Positions 54,071 through 63,011 of a DNA stretch of 64,000 bases are shown piece by piece. Every line of letters starts with the position of its first letter. The stretch's first letter is position 1. Origin of the DNA: Citreicella sp. C3M06 (GTDB lineage Bacteria > Pseudomonadota > Alphaproteobacteria > Rhodobacterales > Rhodobacteraceae); NCBI RefSeq assembly GCF_018860705.1, contig NZ_JAHKQA010000048.1, positions 62,001 through 126,000 of the forward strand, read 5' to 3'. A model generated the notes under the pieces. The model was not told where the DNA came from. It searched no databases and saw nothing but the letters and a program-made list of their open reading frames with translations. Position numbers and translations under genes: made by a program.

Positions 54071-54532
54071 ATGAAACTCAGCACCAAGGGGCGGTATGCG
54101 ATGGTCGCGCTGACCGATATCGCGCTTCAGCCCGACGGCGATCTGGTGACGCTGGGCGACATTTCAAAGCGGCAGGACGTGTCGCTGCCCTATCTCGAGC
54201 AGCTTTTCGTCAAGCTGCGGCGCGCCGGGCTGGTGGCCTCGGTGCGTGGGCCGGGGGGCGGGTATCGCCTTGCGCGGCCTGCGTCCGAGATTCGGGTGGT
54301 GGATATTCTTGCTGCCGTGGATGAGACGGTGGATGCGATGCACAAGGGCGCGGGCGCTTCGGGTGGAGCGTCTGGCAGTCGGGCGCAATCGCTGTCGAAC
54401 CGGCTTTGGCAGAGCCTGTCGGCGCATGTCTATGTGTTTCTGCACCAGACGCGGCTGTCGGATCTGGTCGACAATTCGCTGGCGCCCTGTCCAGCGGTGC
54501 CGACGCTGTTTTCGGTTGTGGATGAGGCCTGA
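54071..54532 (+). CDS. iscR: Rrf2-family regulator IscR
   Basis: DNA-binding regulator of Fe-S cluster biogenesis, 153 residues. Winged HTH begins MKLSTKGRYAMVALTDIAL with the recognition region LPYLEQLFVKLRRAGLV and wing VRGPGGGYRLAR. The usual cluster ligands (three Cys near residues 92-104) are absent; the only Cys is at about residue 140 (LAPCPAVPTLF). This matches what I recall for Rhodobacter IscR, described as an unusual single-cysteine Fe-S protein. ATG 54071 has GGGGAGATG upstream. First gene of the suf locus. Confidence 0.93.
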   Translation: MKLSTKGRYAMVALTDIALQPDGDLVTLGDISKRQDVSLPYLEQLFVKLRRAGLVASVRGPGGGYRLARPASEIRVVDILAAVDETVDAMHKGAGASGGASGSRAQSLSNRLWQSLSAHVYVFLHQTRLSDLVDNSLAPCPAVPTLFSVVDEA

Positions 54533-54547
54533 GGGGGCCGCCGCTTG

Positions 54548-54594
54548 CGGGGGAGCAGGGGGCCAGCCCCCTCGGCCTTGCGGCCTCACCCCCG
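54548..54594. repeat. Nested palindromic element between iscR and the desulfurase gene
   Basis: Outer arms CGGGGG (54548-54553) and CCCCCG (54589-54594) enclose two hairpins: AGGGGGC/GCCCCCT (54557-54572) and GGCC-TTGC-GGCC (54574-54585). The whole can fold as a three-way junction. It resembles GC-rich interspersed palindromes of Rhodobacteraceae that I recall, but only one copy is in this window. Confidence 0.5.
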
Positions 54595-54629
54595 GAGTTT
54601 ATCGGGCAAGATGAAGATAAGGATCCCAC

Positions 54630-55673
54630 GTGCAACGCTGTTATCTTGACTGGAATGCCACGGCACCGCTGCGCCCCGAGGCGCGGGCGGCGATGATCGA
54701 GGCGCTTGGCGTTGTCGGCAACCCATCCTCGGTGCATGCCGAGGGGCGCGCCGCCAAGGCTTTGGTCGAGCGGGCGCGCGGGGCGGTTGCATCGGCGTTG
54801 GGGGCGGATGGGGCGGATGTGATTTTTGTCTCGGGGGCCACCGAGGCGGCGGCGCTGGCCTGCGCCGGGCGTGATCTGCTGGCGGCGCCGGTAGAGCATG
54901 ATGCGGTGCTGGCCTGGGTCGACCCGAGGCTTGAGGTTGATGCGCGCGGGCAGGTTGCGGTGTCGGATCCGGCGCGGACAGCCTTGCAATTGGCCAATTC
55001 CGAGACCGGCATCCTTCAGGATCTGCCGCAGGGGCTTGCGGTGGTCGATGCGACGCAGGGGTTCGGCAAGATGCCCTTTGCGTTCAACTGGGCGGGATGT
55101 ACGGCGGCGCTGATCTCGGCCCACAAGCTGGGCGGGCCGAAGGGAATCGGGGCGCTTGTGGTGCGGCGCGGCACTGACGTTGCGGCACAATTGAAGGGCG
55201 GCGGGCAGGAGATGGGCCGCCGCGCGGGCACGGAAAACCTTGTCGGCATTGCCGGATTTGCCGCTGCTGCCGAGGCGGCGCAGCGCGATCTTGAGGCCGG
55301 TGTCTGGACAGGGGTGGAAAAACTTAGAAACATTCTAGAGAATGTGATTGCGGACGGCGCAAATGATACTATTTTTGTCGGGAAAGATGCGCCGCGCCTG
55401 CCCAACACGGCCTGTTTCGCCTGTCCCGGATGGAAGGGCGAAACGCAGGTGATGCAGATGGATCTTGCCGGCTTCGCGATCAGCGCGGGATCGGCCTGTT
55501 CCAGCGGCAAGCTTCGGCCCAGCGGGGTGTTGCTGGCCATGGGGTATGATGCCGAGACGGCGCGCAGTGCGATCCGGGTCAGCCTCGGGCCGCAGGTGAC
55601 GGAAGCGGATGTGATGCGCTTTGCCGATTGCTGGCTGCGCAGCCGCGCGAAATTTGGCGCAAGACGCGCCTGA
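54630..55673 (+). CDS. Cysteine desulfurase (IscS/NifS-like, short)
   Basis: PLP enzyme supplying sulfur for Fe-S assembly, 347 residues, shorter than typical IscS (about 400). PLP lysine in ISAHKLGGPKG (about Lys166) and catalytic cysteine in SAGSACSSGKL (about Cys290). GTG 54630 with AAGGATC 7-8 bp upstream is the start; the sequence YLDWNATAPLRPEA at the N-terminus fits. An AT-rich patch with rare codons occurs at about 55318-55390. sufB follows after 57 bp. A second desulfurase, sufS, ends the cluster. Confidence 0.9.
   Translation: MQRCYLDWNATAPLRPEARAAMIEALGVVGNPSSVHAEGRAAKALVERARGAVASALGADGADVIFVSGATEAAALACAGRDLLAAPVEHDAVLAWVDPRLEVDARGQVAVSDPARTALQLANSETGILQDLPQGLAVVDATQGFGKMPFAFNWAGCTAALISAHKLGGPKGIGALVVRRGTDVAAQLKGGGQEMGRRAGTENLVGIAGFAAAAEAAQRDLEAGVWTGVEKLRNILENVIADGANDTIFVGKDAPRLPNTACFACPGWKGETQVMQMDLAGFAISAGSACSSGKLRPSGVLLAMGYDAETARSAIRVSLGPQVTEADVMRFADCWLRSRAKFGARRA
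55324..55345 (+). promoter_or_regulatory. IscR-like palindrome inside the desulfurase gene
   Basis: TTAGAAACATTCTAG (55324-55338) is a near copy of the iscR promoter site (13 of 15 allowing the variable centre), and ACATTCT-AG-AGAATGT (55330-55345) forms a second perfect overlapping dyad. It lies in coding sequence about 390 bp before sufB. Confidence 0.4.
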
Positions 55674-55730
55674 GGGCCAAGTGCCCGGATGAGATGAACG
55701 CGCCTTCGGGTGCAGCACAGGAGAGATGAC

Positions 55731-57260
<1,530 letters not shown>

Positions 57261-57280
57261 GCGCCCGCCGGGACACCCTG

Positions 57281-57475
57281 ATGATCCAGCAACTGGCCAT
57301 GCAATCGCTCGGCGCCGGGATCGGCGTGTTTCTGGGCGTGCTCATCGGGCTTGGCATCCGCAAGCGCAAGGGAAACACCGAGGGCCTGCTTGGCGGCTCG
57401 GTGATCCTGACCGCAAGCGCGGCTGCCGGGCTTGCCATGATCGTCATGATGGCGATGAAACACTTCACCGCTTGA
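57281..57475 (+). CDS. Small two-helix membrane protein in the suf locus
   Basis: Product of 64 residues with two hydrophobic segments, [17 protein letters not shown] (about 9-25) and [18 protein letters not shown] (about 41-58), separated by a basic loop (RKRKGNTEG). It starts 20 bp after sufB and ends 43 bp before the YbjQ-type start. No family recognised; its position suggests co-expression with the Fe-S assembly genes. Confidence 0.65.
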   Translation: MIQQLAMQSLGAGIGVFLGVLIGLGIRKRKGNTEGLLGGSVILTASAAAGLAMIVMMAMKHFTA

Positions 57476-57518
57476 GGGGCGCGCCATGGCAAACCCTTGG
57501 AGCAGATCGGAGCAAGGC

Positions 57519-57833
57519 ATGATCGTGACCACCACCAACACCATCGAAGGCCATACCATCACCGCCTACAAGGGCGTTGTCGTGGGCGAGGCGATCATGG
57601 GTGCCAACATCGTGCGGGATCTGTTTGCGCAGGTAACCGACATTGTCGGTGGCCGCTCGGGCGCCTATGAGCGCAAGCTTCAGGATGCCCGCGACGTGGC
57701 GTTCAAAGAGATCGAACAGCGCGCCGTCAACCTTGGGGCCAACGCGATTGTCGGCGTCGATCTCGATTACGAAGTGGTCGGGAATTCGATGCTGATGGTT
57801 TCGGTGTCGGGCACGGCGGTGGTGATCGCGTGA
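57519..57833 (+). CDS. YbjQ/UPF0145 heavy-metal-binding domain protein
   Basis: Protein of 104 residues with the family's conserved [18 protein letters not shown] and [14 protein letters not shown] segments and [15 protein letters not shown] chose ATG 57519 (GGAG about 6 bp upstream) because homologues begin there; ATG 57486 would add 11 residues and also has a ribosome site. Biochemical role unknown. Its stop overlaps the next gene's GTG start by 4 bp. Confidence 0.88.
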   Translation: MIVTTTNTIEGHTITAYKGVVVGEAIMGANIVRDLFAQVTDIVGGRSGAYERKLQDARDVAFKEIEQRAVNLGANAIVGVDLDYEVVGNSMLMVSVSGTAVVIA

Positions 57834-58432
57834 GCCTTGCCACGCCCATAACCCGGCCAGAGCTGACCATGCCCGAGGCAGAGGCGGCGCTCTTGCGCGC
57901 CGAATATGCCCGCGCAGGGGTGGTGCTGGAATACGGTTCGGGCGGGTCCACGGTGCTGGCGGCAGAGCAGCCGGGTAAGACCGTGATCTCGGTCGAATCC
58001 GACCGGGGCTGGGCGCAGATGATGCGCAACTGGTTTGCACAGACGCCGCCCGCGTCGGGGGCGCAGGTCGATATCATCTGGGCCGACATCGGCGAGACCC
58101 GCGAGTGGGGCCACCCGGCCAGCGACAGCGACTGGCGACGCTGGCCGCGCTATCCGCTCGAGGTCTGGGGCCTGCCGGAATTCCGCCAGCCGGACGTGGT
58201 GCTGGTGGATGGCCGCTTTCGGGTCGGCTGCGCGCTGGCGACGGCGTTCCTGAGCGAGGCGCCCCTCGTGCTGCTGTTCGACGATTACGCCGGGCGCCAA
58301 CATTATCACAAGGTCGAGCAGTTCCTCGGCCAGCCGCAATTGACCGGGCGTATGGCCCGGTTCGACATCACCCCGCAGCCCATCCCGCCGGGAAAGCTGC
58401 TGCGGATCATCGAATGGACGATGCGGCCCTAG
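57830..58432 (+). CDS. Methyltransferase-like protein (SAM fold) of unknown substrate
   Basis: Product of 200 residues starting GTG in a 4-bp overlap with the ybjQ-type gene. A Rossmann-like start ([20 protein letters not shown]) resembles motif I of class I methyltransferases, followed by [13 protein letters not shown] (acidic motif II) and [16 protein letters not shown]. Length and motifs are consistent with that fold, but catalysis is unproven. It sits between sufB and sufC, 41 bp before sufC. Confidence 0.6.
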   Translation: MSLATPITRPELTMPEAEAALLRAEYARAGVVLEYGSGGSTVLAAEQPGKTVISVESDRGWAQMMRNWFAQTPPASGAQVDIIWADIGETREWGHPASDSDWRRWPRYPLEVWGLPEFRQPDVVLVDGRFRVGCALATAFLSEAPLVLLFDDYAGRQHYHKVEQFLGQPQLTGRMARFDITPQPIPPGKLLRIIEWTMRP

Positions 58433-58472
58433 TTGCGCCGCGACCGAAAACATGCCTGCAAAGGAGCAAAAG

Positions 58473-59228
58473 ATGCTTGAGATCAAGAACCTGCACGTGA
58501 AACTTGAAGAAGAGGATAAGCAGATCCTCAAGGGCGTGAACCTGACCGTCGAGGCGGGCAAGGTGCATGCGATCATGGGCCCGAACGGGTCGGGCAAATC
58601 CACCCTGTCCTATGTGCTGTCCGGCAAGGATGGCTATGAGGTCACCGAGGGCTCCGCGACGCTCGGCGATGTCGATCTGCTCGATATCGAGCCCGAAGAG
58701 CGCGCCGCCGCCGGTCTGTTCCTTGCCTTCCAGTACCCGGTCGAAATTCCCGGCGTTGGCAACATGACCTTTCTGCGCACCGCGGTGAACAGCCAGCGCA
58801 AGGCGCGCGGCGAAGAGGAAATGTCGTCGACCGAATTCCTCAAGGTGGTGCGTGAAAAGGCGAAAAGCCTGAAGATCGACGCCGACATGCTCAAGCGCCC
58901 GGTCAATGTCGGCTTTTCCGGCGGCGAGAAGAAGCGCAACGAGATCCTTCAGATGGCGATGCTCGAGCCGAAGATGTGCATCCTTGACGAGACCGACTCC
59001 GGCCTCGATGTCGATGCGATGAAGCTGGTTGCCGATGGCGTCAACGCGCTGCGCGACGAAGGCCGCGGCTTCCTTGTCATCACCCACTACCAGCGCCTGC
59101 TCGATCACATCAAGCCGGACGTGGTGCACATCATGGCCAATGGCCGTATCATCAAGACCGGCGGGCCGGAGCTGGCGCTTGAAGTCGAGCACAACGGCTA
59201 TGCCGACCTGATGGCAGAGGAGGCGTAA
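58473..59228 (+). CDS. sufC: Fe-S cluster assembly ATPase SufC
   Basis: Soluble ABC ATPase, 251 residues. Walker A GPNGSGKST, signature FSGGEKKRNEI, Walker B CILDETDSGLD and the SufC-type THYQRLLDHI. ATG 58473 has AAAGGAG upstream. It energises the SufBC2D scaffold. sufD begins immediately after its stop (0 bp). Confidence 0.97.
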   Translation: MLEIKNLHVKLEEEDKQILKGVNLTVEAGKVHAIMGPNGSGKSTLSYVLSGKDGYEVTEGSATLGDVDLLDIEPEERAAAGLFLAFQYPVEIPGVGNMTFLRTAVNSQRKARGEEEMSSTEFLKVVREKAKSLKIDADMLKRPVNVGFSGGEKKRNEILQMAMLEPKMCILDETDSGLDVDAMKLVADGVNALRDEGRGFLVITHYQRLLDHIKPDVVHIMANGRIIKTGGPELALEVEHNGYADLMAEEA

Positions 59229-60506
59229 ATGTCCCTTCCCCAACTCAAACTTGACGCGACCGAGGCGCGGATTGCCGCGCTCGATCTGCCGACCGATGGC
59301 TGGGCGGCGCCGGCGCGTGCCGATGCGCTGGCGCGGCTGCGCGTCATGGGCCTGCCCGGTGCGCGCGATGAATACTGGAAATACACCCGCCCAGAGACGC
59401 TGACCGCCGTCGAGGCGCCCGTCGCCGCGGTGTTCGCCGCCGAAGAGACGCCGGTGTTTGGCACGGTTGATCGGCTCAAGATCGTTTTCACCGATGGGGT
59501 GTTCGACGCCGAGGCCTCGGATGATCTGTCGCTTGAGGGCGTCGAGATCGCCCGGCTTGCCGACAGCGCCGATATCCATTGGGCCAAGGATCTGTATGGC
59601 GCGCTGGAAACCGCGGGCCAGACCCCGGTGATGCGCCCGCTCGCGACGCTCAACACCGCGTTTGCCAGCGATGGCGTGCTGCTGCGGGTGACCGGCAAGG
59701 TTAGCAAACCGATCGCGCTGATCTACAACCATGCCTCCGAAGCCTCGGATGCGATCCTGCATCACGTGGTCAAGGTCGAGCAGGGCGGCGATGTCACCCT
59801 GCTGGAAAGCGGCCCGGCGGCGGCGCGGTTCAACAACGTGCTTGAGGTCGAGGTGGCCGATGGCGCGGGCTTCCATCATGTGCGTGCGCAAGGGCGCGAT
59901 CACCAGCGCCGCGCGGCCACGCATATCTTTGCGCGGCTTGGCACCGAAAGCGCGTTCAAGACCTTCACCCTGACGGCGAACGGCGTGCTGACCCGCAACG
60001 AGGTTGTGGTGGAGCTGACCGGAGATGATGCGCTGTGCCATGTCGCCGGGGCTTGCATGGGCGATGGCGAGTTCCACCACGACGACACGGTGTTCATCAC
60101 CCATGACGCGGTGAACTGTGAATCCCGGCAGGTGTTCAAGAAGGTGCTGCGCAACGGCGCGCAGGGCGTGTTTCAGGGCAAGATTCTGGTCAAGCCCGGC
60201 GCGCAAAAGACCGACGGTTACCAGATCAGCCAGTCGCTGCTGCTGGACGGCGACAGCCAGTTCCTTGCCAAGCCCGAGCTGGAAATCTACGCCGACGACG
60301 TGGCCTGCTCGCACGGGTCCACCTCGGGCGCGATCGACGAGGACGGCCTGTTCTATCTGCGTGCCCGTGGCTTGCCGCGTGGCATCGCCGAAGACCTGCT
60401 GACCATCGCCTTCATCGCCGAAGCGGTGATGGAGATCGAATCGCAAGAGCTGCAGGACGAGATCAACGCGCGCGTCGAGGCATGGCTGGAGCGTCGACGC
60501 GGATGA
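59229..60506 (+). CDS. sufD: Fe-S cluster assembly protein SufD
   Basis: Scaffold partner of SufB, 425 residues, beta-helical core with the SufD-type C-terminal CSHGSTSGAIDEDGLFYLRARG (about residues 358-379). Starts at an ATG contiguous with the sufC stop, with GGCAGAGGAGGCG-type purines upstream. Its stop overlaps the following Yip1-like gene by 4 bp. N-terminal part is more divergent, as usual for SufD. Confidence 0.96.
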   Translation: MSLPQLKLDATEARIAALDLPTDGWAAPARADALARLRVMGLPGARDEYWKYTRPETLTAVEAPVAAVFAAEETPVFGTVDRLKIVFTDGVFDAEASDDLSLEGVEIARLADSADIHWAKDLYGALETAGQTPVMRPLATLNTAFASDGVLLRVTGKVSKPIALIYNHASEASDAILHHVVKVEQGGDVTLLESGPAAARFNNVLEVEVADGAGFHHVRAQGRDHQRRAATHIFARLGTESAFKTFTLTANGVLTRNEVVVELTGDDALCHVAGACMGDGEFHHDDTVFITHDAVNCESRQVFKKVLRNGAQGVFQGKILVKPGAQKTDGYQISQSLLLDGDSQFLAKPELEIYADDVACSHGSTSGAIDEDGLFYLRARGLPRGIAEDLLTIAFIAEAVMEIESQELQDEINARVEAWLERRRG

Positions 60507-60991
60507 CGCTCTCGCGCGAGATCGTGGCCACGTGGCGTGGCCCCGGAGCCGTGGTCTCGCGCCTTTATGCCGAAGGCCAGCGCGAGGATCGTGCGCTGAT
60601 GCTGCTGATGGCGGCTTGCGCGCTGTTCTTCATTTCGCAAATGCCGCAGCTGGCGCGGCAGGCCCATCTGGATGGCGCGGACCTGAACCCGCGACTTGGC
60701 GGCGCGCTGATGGCATGGGTGGTGATCGCGCCGCTGCTGTTCTACGCGCTGGCCTTTGTCGCGCATCTGCTGGCAAAGCTGCTGGGCGGGCAGGGCACTG
60801 CCTATGGCGCGCGGCTGGCACTGTTCTGGGCACTGCTGGCCTCTGCGCCGCTGCTGCTGCTCAACGGGCTGGTGGCCGGGCTCATCGGGCCGGGGCTGGA
60901 GCTGACATTGGTGGGCGTGGCGTGGACCATCGCCTTCCTGTGGTTCTGGATCGCGGGCATGGTTGCGGTCAACCGGAGGGGCGCGACATGA
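60503..60991 (+). CDS. Yip1-family membrane protein, first of pair
   Basis: Integral membrane protein of 162 residues with about five hydrophobic helices; the Yip1-type pattern starts SREIVATWRGPGAVVSRL. The ATG overlaps the sufD stop by 4 bp (ATGA), so it is coupled to Fe-S assembly genes. Its stop overlaps the next Yip1-like gene. Bacterial Yip1-domain proteins have no settled role. Confidence 0.75.
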   Translation: MTLSREIVATWRGPGAVVSRLYAEGQREDRALMLLMAACALFFISQMPQLARQAHLDGADLNPRLGGALMAWVVIAPLLFYALAFVAHLLAKLLGGQGTAYGARLALFWALLASAPLLLLNGLVAGLIGPGLELTLVGVAWTIAFLWFWIAGMVAVNRRGAT

Positions 60992-61569
60992 TGACATTCC
61001 TTGGACAGCTGGCGCTGAAGACGCTGACGGCACCGCGCGATGTCGCCGCGCTATTGTTGTCGCTCAATTTTTCGCGCGACGCGGTCTATACCACGCTCGG
61101 TCTTGCGGTGGTGCTCAACGCCTTTGTGGCGGGGCTGGTGTTGCTGGCGACGGGAACGCAGGCGCTGCCATTGGCGCTGGGGCCGGGGCTGCTTGCGGGG
61201 GTCTTTGCGCTGCTGCTGGCGGCGCTGATCGGCGCGATCACGGTGATCGGCCGTGCCATGGGTGGGCGGGCAACCGCCATGAACGTTGCGCTGCTGATCG
61301 CATGGGTTCAGATCCTGCGCGCCGGGCTGCAGTTTGCGGTGCTGGTGCTGGGGTTCGTGTCGGGCGGAATGGGCGCGGTTCTGGCAATCGCCGGTGTCAT
61401 CGTCGGCGCTTGGGTGCTTGTGCATTTCATCGACGTGGCGCATGGCTTCGGCGATCCTTGGAAGGCGGCGATGGTGCTGATTTTTTCCTTTGTCCTGACG
61501 GCGCTGGCGCTTGTGGCCGTGCTGGCGGGCTTCGACATTACCCCACAAATGGTGGCAAACGATGTATGA
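60988..61569 (+). CDS. Yip1-family membrane protein, second of pair
   Basis: Product of 193 residues, five or six hydrophobic helices, N-terminal KTLTAPRDVAALLLSLNFSR. Two adjacent ATGs (60988 and 60991) are possible; the first overlaps the upstream stop. Its end overlaps sufS by 8 bp. With the previous gene it suggests a two-subunit membrane component expressed between sufD and sufS. Confidence 0.75.
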   Translation: MMTFLGQLALKTLTAPRDVAALLLSLNFSRDAVYTTLGLAVVLNAFVAGLVLLATGTQALPLALGPGLLAGVFALLLAALIGAITVIGRAMGGRATAMNVALLIAWVQILRAGLQFAVLVLGFVSGGMGAVLAIAGVIVGAWVLVHFIDVAHGFGDPWKAAMVLIFSFVLTALALVAVLAGFDITPQMVANDV

Positions 61570-62782
61570 CGTGCATGAGATCCGCAAGGACTTCCCGATC
61601 CTGTCGCGCGAGGTGAACGGCAAGCCGCTGGTTTACCTCGACAATGGCGCATCGGCGCAAAAACCGCAGGTGGTGATCGATGCGGTGACCCGCGGCTATG
61701 CCGAGGAATACGCCAACGTGCACCGAGGCCTGCATTACCTGTCCAACCTCGCTACCGAGAAATACGAGGGCACGCGCGGCATCATCGCCCGCTTCCTTGG
61801 CGCAAAGAACGAAGACGAGATCGTCTTTACCTCGGGCACCACGATGGGCATCAACCTCGTGGCCTACAGCTGGGCGATGCCGCGGCTTCAGGCGGGCGAT
61901 GAGATCCTGCTGTCGGTGATGGAACATCACGCCAATATCGTACCGTGGCATCTCTTGCGCGAGCGGCTGGGGGTGGTGCTGAAATGGGTCGATGTGGATG
62001 CCGATGGCGGGCTCGATCCGCAAGCGGTGATCGATGCCATCGGGCCAAAGACCAAACTGGTCGCCATCACCCAGCTGTCGAACGTGCTGGGCACGGTGGT
62101 CGACGTCAAGACCATCTGCGCCGCCGCCCGCGACCGCGGCGTGCCGGTGCTGGTCGACGGATCGCAAGGCGCGGTTCACATGCCGGTCGATGTCGAGGAT
62201 ATCGGCTGCGATTTCTACGCCATCACCGGGCACAAGCTGTACGGCCCGTCTGGTTCGGGCGCGATCTACATCAAATCGGCGCGCATGGCCGAGATGCAGC
62301 CCTTTTTGGGCGGTGGCGACATGATCCGCGAAGTTCACAAGGACGTGGTGACCTATGCCGATCCGCCAATGAAATTCGAGGCAGGCACCCCCGGCATCGT
62401 CCAGCAGATCGGACTTGGCGTGGCGCTGGATTACCTGATGGATCTTGGCATGGACAAGGTCGCGGCGCATGAACACCAGATCGCAACTTATGCGCGCGCG
62501 CGGCTCGATGGGCTGAACTGGCTGACGGTGCAGGGCACGACGCCGGACAAAGCCGCGATTTTCTCGTTCACGCTCGACGGGGCCGCGCATGCCCATGATA
62601 TCTCGACGATCCTTGATAAAAAGGGCGTTGCGGTACGGGCTGGCCATCATTGCGCCGGGCCGCTGATGGATCACCTTGGCGTAGCGGCGACCTGCCGCGC
62701 GTCCTTTGCGCTGTACAACACCGAGGCCGAGGTCGATGCGCTGGTCGATGCGCTTGAACTGGCGCATGAGCTTTTCGCCTGA
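61562..62782 (+). CDS. sufS: Cysteine desulfurase SufS
   Basis: Group II cysteine desulfurase, 406 residues, the sulfur donor for SufBCD. PLP lysine in ITGHKLYGPSG (about Lys225), active-site cysteine in RAGHHCAGPLM (Cys364, the same number as Escherichia coli SufS), start region VHEIRKDFPILSREVNGKPL. ATG 61562 overlaps the Yip1-like gene by 8 bp. No sufE, sufT or sufA follows in the window; a hairpin and tRNA gene come next. Confidence 0.96.
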   Translation: MYDVHEIRKDFPILSREVNGKPLVYLDNGASAQKPQVVIDAVTRGYAEEYANVHRGLHYLSNLATEKYEGTRGIIARFLGAKNEDEIVFTSGTTMGINLVAYSWAMPRLQAGDEILLSVMEHHANIVPWHLLRERLGVVLKWVDVDADGGLDPQAVIDAIGPKTKLVAITQLSNVLGTVVDVKTICAAARDRGVPVLVDGSQGAVHMPVDVEDIGCDFYAITGHKLYGPSGSGAIYIKSARMAEMQPFLGGGDMIREVHKDVVTYADPPMKFEAGTPGIVQQIGLGVALDYLMDLGMDKVAAHEHQIATYARARLDGLNWLTVQGTTPDKAAIFSFTLDGAAHAHDISTILDKKGVAVRAGHHCAGPLMDHLGVAATCRASFALYNTEAEVDALVDALELAHELFA

Positions 62783-62791
62783 TCGCCGCGA

Positions 62792-62822
62792 CGGGGAAAT
62801 GCGCCTTAGGCGGATTTTCCCG
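62792..62822 (+). terminator. Stem-loop terminator after sufS
   Basis: CGGGGAAAT (62792-62800) pairs with ATTTTCCCG (62814-62822), with an inner CGCC/GGCG stem and a TTA loop, about 13 paired bases with one mismatch, 9 bp after sufS. No U-tract follows the stem, so strength is uncertain. Confidence 0.5.
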
Positions 62823-62863
62823 ATTGCAGCCCCTCGCGCTTTGCCCTATCAGAGCCATCGCAG

Positions 62864-62940
<77 letters not shown>

Positions 62941-62957
62941 TTTCACAATTCGCTGTT

Positions 62958-62995
62958 GAAATTTTCCCTAACACCTTGAAGGGAAAAGAAATTTC
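62958..62995. repeat. AT-rich inverted repeat between tRNA-Arg and recombinase
   Basis: GAAATTTTCCCT (62958-62969) is complementary to AGGGAAAA...AATTTC (62980-62995) with a 2-base bulge. It is AT-rich compared with the flanks. It could be a terminator serving tRNA-Arg and the recombinase gene, or part of an attachment site. Confidence 0.4.
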
Positions 62996-63011
62996 TGCGG
63001 TTCGAACACCC

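Noticed and set aside
62783-62863. Extra small gene between sufS and tRNA-Arg
   Set aside because: Only a hairpin and no frame with ribosome site; the region is 81 bp.
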